Part shown: positions 58,691 to 64,000 of the stretch, piece by piece
How the letters are laid out: the number at the start of each line of letters is the position of its first letter
How positions within the stretch are numbered: the first letter of the stretch is position 1
Assembly: GCF_000964545.1 (NCBI RefSeq)
Contig: NZ_BBVD01000004.1
Span: forward strand, 310,001-374,000
DNA: 64,000 nt
Source: Comamonas thiooxydans
Lineage (GTDB): Bacteria > Pseudomonadota > Gammaproteobacteria > Burkholderiales > Burkholderiaceae_C
Reading direction: 5' to 3'
Translations under genes and position numbers: made by a program
Notes under the pieces: generated by a model
Databases searched by the model: none
Told to the model about the DNA's origin: nothing
What the model saw: the letters and a program-made list of their open reading frames with translations, nothing else

Positions 58691-59613
58691 TGACTACCTC
58701 TTTCGCCTCTGCACTGACTGCCGCACATGACGCGGCCGCTTCCCAGCATTATCCGCAGGGAGCCCTGTATGTGGTGGCGACGCCGATTGGCAATCTGGCC
58801 GATATCAGCCTGCGCTCGCTGCATGTACTGCAGATCGTGGACTGCATCGCCTGCGAAGACACGCGCCACACCCAGGGCCTGCTGCGCAGCTACGGGCTGG
58901 ACCGCCCCGGCAACCAGTTGCTGGCCGTGCACCAGCACAACGAGGCAGAAGCCGCCCAGCAGGTGATCGAGCGCCTGCAGCAAGGCCAGCGCATCGCCTA
59001 TGTCAGCGATGCCGGCACTCCCGGCGTCAGCGACCCGGGCGCGCGCCTGTGCGCGGCGCTGCAGACCGCGGGTCTGCGCAGCATTCCGCTGCCCGGCGCC
59101 AGCAGCGTGACATCGGCCATCAGCGTGGCCGGCGCCGTCACTCCGGCACAGGGCGAAAGCGGTTTTGTGTTTGCCGGCTTCCTGCCCACCAAGAATGCCG
59201 AACGACTGGCCGCCGTGCAGAAGCTGGCCGACCAGCCGCGTTGCACCGTGCTGCTGGAAGCACCGCACCGCATCATCGAGCTGGCCCAGGCTCTGGCCCT
59301 GCTGGGCGAGCGTCGCGTCACGCTGGCGCGCGAGATCACCAAGCAGTTTGAAGACATCGCCAGCATGCCGGCCCACGAGCTGGCAGCCTGGCTGCAGGCC
59401 TCGCCGCAGCGCATCAAGGGCGAGTTCGCCATCGTGCTGCACCCCGTGGCAGTGCAGCAGGAATCGGGCGAGGCCGAGCGTGTGCTCAAGCTGCTGCTGG
59501 CCGAGTTGCCGACCAAGACGGCCGTGAAGCTGGCCGCAGAAATCACTGGGGCCAGCCGCAACACGCTCTACGACCGGGCGCTGGAACTCAAGCGGGCCGC
59601 CGAAGAGGAATAA
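58690..59613 (+). CDS. rsmI: 16S rRNA (cytidine-1402-2'-O)-methyltransferase RsmI
   Basis: 307 residues from a TTG at 58690 with AAGGAAA 6-12 bases upstream, the only site that places a ribosome before the conserved part. GALYVVATPIGNLADISLRSLHVLQIVDCIACEDTRHTQGLL is the RsmI signature (PIGN and EDTR), followed by YVSDAGTPGVSDPGARL and FVFAGFLPTK. It methylates the 2'-OH of C1402 in 16S rRNA. A longer frame to 58642 would overlap yraN by 49 bases and has no ribosome site. Confidence 0.95.
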   Translation: MTTSFASALTAAHDAAASQHYPQGALYVVATPIGNLADISLRSLHVLQIVDCIACEDTRHTQGLLRSYGLDRPGNQLLAVHQHNEAEAAQQVIERLQQGQRIAYVSDAGTPGVSDPGARLCAALQTAGLRSIPLPGASSVTSAISVAGAVTPAQGESGFVFAGFLPTKNAERLAAVQKLADQPRCTVLLEAPHRIIELAQALALLGERRVTLAREITKQFEDIASMPAHELAAWLQASPQRIKGEFAIVLHPVAVQQESGEAERVLKLLLAELPTKTAVKLAAEITGASRNTLYDRALELKRAAEEE

Positions 59614-59635
59614 GTACGTCAACCGGGCGCGGTAC

Positions 59636-59692
59636 AAACCAGAGACGCCTGGCAAGGGCTGCCCCGCAGCCCCCTTTTGGGGAAGCCTGGTT
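59636..59692 (+). repeat. GC-rich 3'-end repeat, copy D (truncated)
   Basis: Opens AAACCAGAGACGCC like copy A, then CAAGGGCTGCCCCGCAG and a CCCCC-TTTT-GGGG hairpin. The partner GGCGTC arm and the final CTCAGGGGG end are missing. It lies between the 3' ends of rsmI and the Hsp70-like gene. Confidence 0.7.
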
Positions 59693-59697
59693 GCGAC

Positions 59698-60948
59698 TCA
59701 AGCGTAGGCCAGACCGGTTGCCACGCCACCAAACAGGTCGCCTTCGACCTGCGGCACATCGGGGAAAGCGACGCGCAGCGCATCGCGCAGGGTACGCAGG
59801 GCCGACGAGCCGCCGGTGAGATAGATGGCGTCTGGCGCTGCCACGCCGGCCTGGCGCACACAGTCCTGCGCACATTCGACGACCTGCAGCAGCAAGGCCT
59901 GCAACTGCTCCTGCAGAACCTCCGGGGAGATGGCCGCTGGCAGGTCTTGCTCCAGCCAGTCCAGAGCAATGGCCGAGGCCGCATGGCTTTGCGAAGCCGC
60001 AATCTTGGCCTGCTCCACCGCATCGGCCAGCCTATGGCCTTCGCGCCAATCCAGCACCTTCATCAGGCGCTGGTGCAACTGCTGATCGCTGTAATTGCTC
60101 TTGAGGCCGCGCGCCGCAGCCAGAGCCTTGGCCGTGTATAGCCACTGGATCAGATGCCAGGTGGAGAGATCGAAGAACACGCTGCTGGGCACCTCGCGCC
60201 CGCTGGGGCCGATGTGCTTGTAGCCCAGCAACGGCATGACCTGGGCCACATTGAGGCGATGGTCGAAATCCGTGCCTCCGATATGCACGCCGGTGGTGGC
60301 CAGAATGTCCTGGGTGCGGTCGGCATGCCCGGCCTGTTGCGGGCCCAGACGCACCACCGTGAAGTCCGAGGTGCCACCGCCGATATCGACCACCAGCACC
60401 AGTTGCTCCTCGCTCAGGCGCTGCTCGTAATCCAGCGCCGCCGCAATCGGCTCCAGCTGAAAGCTGACTTCGCCCAGGCCAGCGGCGCGCGCCGCAGCGG
60501 CCAGGGCATCCTGAGCCTGACGGTCTCGCTCCGGGTGTTCGTCGACAAAATGCACGGGACGCCCCAGCACCACACGCTCGGGCAGACGCCCGTCCAGCGC
60601 CTGGCGTGCCTGATCGGCCACACGCTTGAGAAAGATCGCGATGATGTCCTGGTAGCTGACGAGCTGCTCGTGCACCGCGGTCTTTTCCAGCAACAGGCTG
60701 CTGCCCAGCAGGCTCTTGAGCGAGCGCATCAGGCGCCCTTCCTCGCCCGCCAGATACTGCTGCATGGCATCGCGGCCGAAATGCGTGCTGTGCTCTTCGG
60801 TATTGAAGAACAGCGCCGTGGGCATGCCGGTGGCAGCCCCTTCCAGAGGCAGCAAAGTTGCGGTCTTGCCAGGCAGACGATAGGCAGCAGCAGAGTTGGA
60901 GGTTCCGAAATCGATGCCCAGAGTGGCAGGCGTGAGAGCTGTGGTCAT
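59698..60948 (-). CDS. Hsp70 family protein, YegD-like
   Basis: 416 residues, only the ATPase half of an Hsp70. Phosphate-1 motif TLGIDFGTSNSAAAY, phosphate-2 motif LVVDIGGGTSDFTVVRL and adenosine motif AIYLTGGSSALRTLRDAL are all present. The substrate-binding domain is absent, as in YegD. The ATG at 60948 (MTTALTPATLGIDFG) is preferred to an upstream start at 61023 because it directly precedes the nucleotide site. Clients are unknown. It has no DnaJ or GrpE neighbour. Confidence 0.88.
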   Translation of the reverse strand: MTTALTPATLGIDFGTSNSAAAYRLPGKTATLLPLEGAATGMPTALFFNTEEHSTHFGRDAMQQYLAGEEGRLMRSLKSLLGSSLLLEKTAVHEQLVSYQDIIAIFLKRVADQARQALDGRLPERVVLGRPVHFVDEHPERDRQAQDALAAAARAAGLGEVSFQLEPIAAALDYEQRLSEEQLVLVVDIGGGTSDFTVVRLGPQQAGHADRTQDILATTGVHIGGTDFDHRLNVAQVMPLLGYKHIGPSGREVPSSVFFDLSTWHLIQWLYTAKALAAARGLKSNYSDQQLHQRLMKVLDWREGHRLADAVEQAKIAASQSHAASAIALDWLEQDLPAAISPEVLQEQLQALLLQVVECAQDCVRQAGVAAPDAIYLTGGSSALRTLRDALRVAFPDVPQVEGDLFGGVATGLAYA

Positions 60949-61000
60949 GAAAGGCGGCGCTGCACCGCGCCGGCCCGCAAAGGCTGACGCGGCCGCAACG

Positions 61001-61021
61001 AAAACGCCCACCGAAGTGGGC
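61001..61021 (-). terminator. Rho-independent terminator with UUCG tetraloop
   Basis: On the minus strand GCCCAC-TTCG-GTGGGC forms a six-pair hairpin with the very stable cUUCGg loop, followed by GTTTTC. It lies 46 bases after the glyoxalase-like gene stop. Confidence 0.75.
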
Positions 61022-61066
61022 ATGGGTGTCAGCGGGGGCGCTATTCTAGCGCCCCTGTTATTGGGC

Positions 61067-61888
61067 CTAGGCGGCGGCGGTTTCCAGCTCGCTGCCGGAA
61101 TGCAGTGTCAGTTCAATGCGCACCCCGTGGGTGGCAACTTCGTCCAGTCCCCCTGCTACCGCCTGCTGCGGCACCGACAGCACGACCGCATAAGGTCCTT
61201 CGCCGCGAGTGGCCAGTCTTTGGGCCAGGAGGCCTGCAGCCTGTACGGGTGCGGCCAGCACCAGCTCCGTGGTGCCCAGACCCAGCGATAGCTGCTGCGT
61301 GCTGCCGTCGGCCGAGACCCGCAGCGCGCTGACATCCACGCCTTCGCCGAGCAATGCCCGCCAGCGCGCCAGGCTGGCCTGCAGGTCCTTCACCGCTACT
61401 TCCAGGCGCGCCACGCCGGTCACGCCATTGGGATGCACCCGGGCCTGGCCTTCGGGCACGCGCAAGGCACGCGGCGTCAGGTCGCCGCACAGAAACGGCA
61501 GATCCTGGCTGTGGGCGCGTGCATTGCGCCAGCGCAGCTGCTCTCCATCGGGACGCAGACGTCCGCCCTCATAAGGCGCTTCATAGTCCAGGCCGCGCGC
61601 CTGGGCCGCCGCCACCACGGCGCCGGTCTCGGAGGGCAGCAGCGCGAAGTCGACCAGCCCCTCGCCGTGCTGCTGCAGCTGCTGCCACCAGCGCTCCTCG
61701 GGCGCTGGCGCACGCCAGGCAATGAGTTCGAAATAGGCGCCGTCGGCAAAGACCACCAAGGCATTGTGCGTGGAGCGGCCCGGGTGCTCGCCGCCGCGCA
61801 GCACGTTGAAACCCAGGGACTGGTAGTCGGCAATCGTGTGCTCCAGGTCCCGGACCGCGATGACGATATGGTCGAGTGGCAGGCTCAT
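61067..61888 (-). CDS. Glyoxalase-like (VOC) domain protein
   Basis: 273 residues. MSLPLDHIVIAVRDLEHTIADYQSLGFNVLRGGEHPGRSTHNALVVFADGAYFELIAWR is a glyoxalase-like domain (PF13468); a second related module (VTGVARLEVAVKDLQASLARWRALLG...TELVLAAP) follows. The first module keeps the metal-type His/Glu pattern (DHIVI...YFELI). It probably acts on a small ester or aromatic ring, but the substrate is not known. It lies 23 bases after the OsmC gene on the same strand and is likely cotranscribed with it. Confidence 0.8.
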   Translation of the reverse strand: MSLPLDHIVIAVRDLEHTIADYQSLGFNVLRGGEHPGRSTHNALVVFADGAYFELIAWRAPAPEERWWQQLQQHGEGLVDFALLPSETGAVVAAAQARGLDYEAPYEGGRLRPDGEQLRWRNARAHSQDLPFLCGDLTPRALRVPEGQARVHPNGVTGVARLEVAVKDLQASLARWRALLGEGVDVSALRVSADGSTQQLSLGLGTTELVLAAPVQAAGLLAQRLATRGEGPYAVVLSVPQQAVAGGLDEVATHGVRIELTLHSGSELETAAA

Positions 61889-61911
61889 GCAAAAGTCTTT
61901 CCAAAAGGTTT

Positions 61912-62463
61912 TCAGGCCGCCAGGCGCTCGGGCGCGCTGGAGTCGGTATGGCGTACCTCGGCGCGGATGGACTGGGGGTGGCGCAGCAGGTTGAGGATGG
62001 GGCAGGTTCTCTCCACGGCCTCGAACAGCGCATCGATCTCGGCGCGGCTGGCTGGCGAATCGATATGCACGGTATAGCCGATATCGTGCGGCCAGATCGG
62101 CGTCGCCTCATGGCCGGGCTTGCCGCCGCGCGGGTCTATGACGCCCGTGACCTCGACTTCGAGGCTCTCCAGCGGCACCTGGCGCTCGGCCGCCTGGATC
62201 AGAAAGATATGGGTCACGCAGGTGCCCAGCACGCCCAGTTGCAGCTCGGGCGAGCTCGGGCCGAGGTTGTAGCCCGCGAAGTCGGGCGGGCTGTCGCTGA
62301 TGACCTGGTGTTCGCGGATGCGCAGACGGCGCACGCCGCTGCGCCCCTCGGCACGCACGCTGGCCTTGAGTCTGGCGGCCTGGGCCGTACCCGCCTCGAT
62401 GGCGGCGCTGCGTGCCAGCACGGCCGCGCGTTTTTCGGAAAGATATTCGTTGAGATGGCTCAT
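61912..62463 (-). CDS. OsmC family protein
   Basis: 183 residues from ATG 62463 (MSHLNEYLSEKRAAVLAR). The OsmC fold has two Cys: LGTCVTHIFLIQAAERQVPLESLEVEVTG and TCPILNLLRHPQ. In Ohr/OsmC proteins these reduce organic hydroperoxides; here the spacing fits the family. The frame continues 21 codons upstream to 62526 but begins in poor sequence. It is upstream of the glyoxalase-like gene and divergent from the binding-lipoprotein gene. Confidence 0.88.
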   Translation of the reverse strand: MSHLNEYLSEKRAAVLARSAAIEAGTAQAARLKASVRAEGRSGVRRLRIREHQVISDSPPDFAGYNLGPSSPELQLGVLGTCVTHIFLIQAAERQVPLESLEVEVTGVIDPRGGKPGHEATPIWPHDIGYTVHIDSPASRAEIDALFEAVERTCPILNLLRHPQSIRAEVRHTDSSAPERLAA

Positions 62464-62717
62464 GAGCGGGCTTTCGATAGAGGAATGCCAGGTCATTGTT
62501 GTGAGAGCGGCGCGCCGGGCCAACAAAGGAATTCGTCTGCGCTTATGCGCTTTGCAAATATGCGGCCCCTCACCGCTTAGTTGCTTTTCGCATAACGATG
62601 CTACTCAATATATGAACACGAATATTTGGTGTCGATAGCATGAGAACCATGAATCCGGCCGGTCGCTGCGGCGATGCGTCCGGAACCAGAGTTTTCAACG
62701 CCATGTGGCGACGAGGT

Positions 62718-64000
62718 ATGAACGTGTTTTTCCCTTCGCAGACGGATCCATCGATAAAACAGCCGGTGAACAAGCCGGCCCGACGCCGCGCCCTATGGGC
62801 CGCAGTGGCGGTACTGACGGGCAGCATGCTGCTGGCCGGCTGCTCCAGACAATCCGGCACGGCCCAGGCCGGCGCCTCGGCGGAACCGGTCCAGGGCGGC
62901 ACCCTGGTCTACCTCGAACAGCAGGCACACACCAATCTCTATCCGCCTGCCGGCGGCTTTTATCCCAACGGCGGCGTGCTCAACCAGATCACGGACAAGC
63001 TGACCTACCAGGACCCCGAGACGCTGGAGATCCAGCCCTGGATCGCCGAATCCTGGACCGTGAACGCCGATGCCACCGAGTACAGCTTCAAGCTGCGCTC
63101 CGGCGTGAGCTTCTCGGACGGATCGCCGCTGGACGCGGCCGCCGTGGCGCGCAACTTCGATACCTACGGTCTGGGCAACAAGGCGCTCAAGCAGCCGGTT
63201 TCCGAGGTCATCAACAATTACGAACGCAGCGAAGTCGTCGATCCGCTGACCGTGAAATTCTTCTTCAAAAAGCCCTCGCCGGGCTTTCTCCAGGGCACTT
63301 CGGTGATCGGCTCGGGCCTGGTCTCGCCGGCCACGCTGGATCGTCCGTTCGAGGAGCTTGGCGATGCCACGCGCATCATAGGTTCGGGCCCCTTCGTGGT
63401 GGCCAGCGAGACCCTGGGCAAGGAACTGGTGCTCAAGGCGCGCAAGGACTACAGCTGGGGCCCCGCCAGGCTGGCCCACCAGGGCCGCGCACGCCTGGAT
63501 GAAGTCAAGTTCATCGTCACACCCGAGGACAGCGTGCGCATAGGCGCACTGCTGGCCGGCCAGGCCGGCTTCATCCGCCAGGTCCAGGCCTATGACGAAA
63601 AGCGCGTGGAGCAACAGAAGTTCAGCATCTACGCGCCGTCCACGCGCGGCGTGAACAACAGCATCGCCATCCGTCCCGACAACGCCCTGGTGGCCGACCT
63701 CAAGGTGCGCCAGGCCCTGTTGCATGGCACCAATACCAAGGAGATCGTCGAAACCCTCTTCTCGCCGCGCTACCCGCAGGCACGTTCGGTGATCGCCTCC
63801 ACGGCAGCCGGCTATGTGGACCTGTCGGCCAAGCTGGTCTTTGACGAGGCCAGGGCAAAGCAATTGCTCGACGAGGCCGGCTGGAGCCTGGGCGCCAACG
63901 GCCTGCGCCAGAAGAACGGCCAGGACTTCGTGCTCTCGACCTACGAATCCCTGCCCCAGCCACAGAACAAGGAAACCCTGCAGCTCGTGGCCCAGCAATG
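62718..64000 (+). CDS. Family-5 ABC transporter binding lipoprotein (cut by window end)
   Basis: At least 427 residues; no stop before the window ends. Lipoprotein signal RRALWAAVAVLTGSMLLAGC, then QGGTLVYLEQQAHTNLYPPAGGFYPNGGVLNQITDKLTYQDPETLEIQPWIAESW, the opening of SBP_bac_5 proteins (dipeptide, nickel, opine and related). LRSGVSFSDGSPLDAAAVARNFD and VRQALLHGTNTKEIVETLFSP are family strands. I associate the LYPPAGGFYPNGG form with a TIGR subfamily of unknown ligand. In-frame ATGs at 62640, 62649 and 62703 are also open; none has a strong ribosome site, so the start is uncertain. Confidence 0.88.
   Translation, partial: MNVFFPSQTDPSIKQPVNKPARRRALWAAVAVLTGSMLLAGCSRQSGTAQAGASAEPVQGGTLVYLEQQAHTNLYPPAGGFYPNGGVLNQITDKLTYQDPETLEIQPWIAESWTVNADATEYSFKLRSGVSFSDGSPLDAAAVARNFDTYGLGNKALKQPVSEVINNYERSEVVDPLTVKFFFKKPSPGFLQGTSVIGSGLVSPATLDRPFEELGDATRIIGSGPFVVASETLGKELVLKARKDYSWGPARLAHQGRARLDEVKFIVTPEDSVRIGALLAGQAGFIRQVQAYDEKRVEQQKFSIYAPSTRGVNNSIAIRPDNALVADLKVRQALLHGTNTKEIVETLFSPRYPQARSVIASTAAGYVDLSAKLVFDEARAKQLLDEAGWSLGANGLRQKNGQDFVLSTYESLPQPQNKETLQLVAQQ

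Noticed and set aside
62793..63998. 401-codon open frame on the minus strand at the right end
   Set aside because: The plus strand encodes a clear binding lipoprotein that runs off the window; the antisense frame is a shadow of it.
1..64000. CRISPR arrays, tRNA or rRNA genes, insertion sequences, phage genes
   Set aside because: No evenly spaced direct repeats, cloverleaf sequences, ribosomal RNA stretches or transposase/integrase motifs were seen; by-eye reading could miss a degenerate tRNA.

Overview
The window is GC-rich, densely coded bacterial chromosome with short intergenic gaps. It looks like a betaproteobacterium of the family Comamonadaceae, most probably Comamonas. This is inferred from the gene families (DUF3567, DUF3297, a one-chain acyl-CoA carboxylase, several ABC binding proteins without their own permeases) and from the intergenic repeats. 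I saw no rRNA, tRNA, insertion sequence, prophage or CRISPR array. Both end genes are cut by the window: a DUF3108-type protein on the left and a family-5 peptide-binding lipoprotein on the right.

Layout. 1-18.4 kb is housekeeping and metabolism: DUF3567, an AbrB-family permease with a coupled small membrane protein, a ChaN-like lipoprotein, a PAS/GGDEF/EAL phosphodiesterase divergent from purU, a LysR regulator, an orphan UvrD-like helicase, a binding protein, a lone GlcD-type oxidase, a sorbosone dehydrogenase-like protein, D-serine dehydratase and a Tat-exported phospholipase C with a tiny lipoprotein gene upstream. 18.4-27 kb is a heavy-metal efflux island (czcCBA) divergent from its response regulator and kinase, with a CusR-box-like palindrome between them and an unrelated gene on the opposite strand between regulator and kinase. 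28-31.4 kb holds a siderophore binding protein and a TonB-dependent receptor behind a Fur box. 32.9-39.1 kb is the most novel part: four tightly coupled genes (zinc-ribbon/dead-GGDEF regulator, processive glycosyltransferase, TolC-like channel fused to a predicted TIM barrel, HlyD-like adaptor) that look like an uncharacterised synthase-dependent exopolysaccharide system. 40.6-43.5 kb is a nitric oxide defence pair (hmp and norR) with a sigma-54 promoter and three NorR boxes. 44-52.6 kb carries a class V aminotransferase, then a one-chain acyl-CoA carboxylase and acyl-CoA ligase divergent from a TetR regulator and an ABC binding protein, probably one uptake and degradation unit. 52.8-62.5 kb has yggS, pilT-pilU, a 3-hydroxyisobutyrate dehydrogenase-family enzyme, the yraN-diaA-dolP group divergent from rsmI, a YegD-like Hsp70, a glyoxalase-like protein and an OsmC protein.

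Two dispersed repeat families stand out. One is GC-rich, about 60-125 bp, and sits at gene 3' ends in four places. Its outer stem shows a compensatory base change, and in one copy it supplies the stop codon of yggS. The other is an AT-rich family with AGCTAT/AGCGC motifs, found between genes and possibly inside the linker of the carboxylase.
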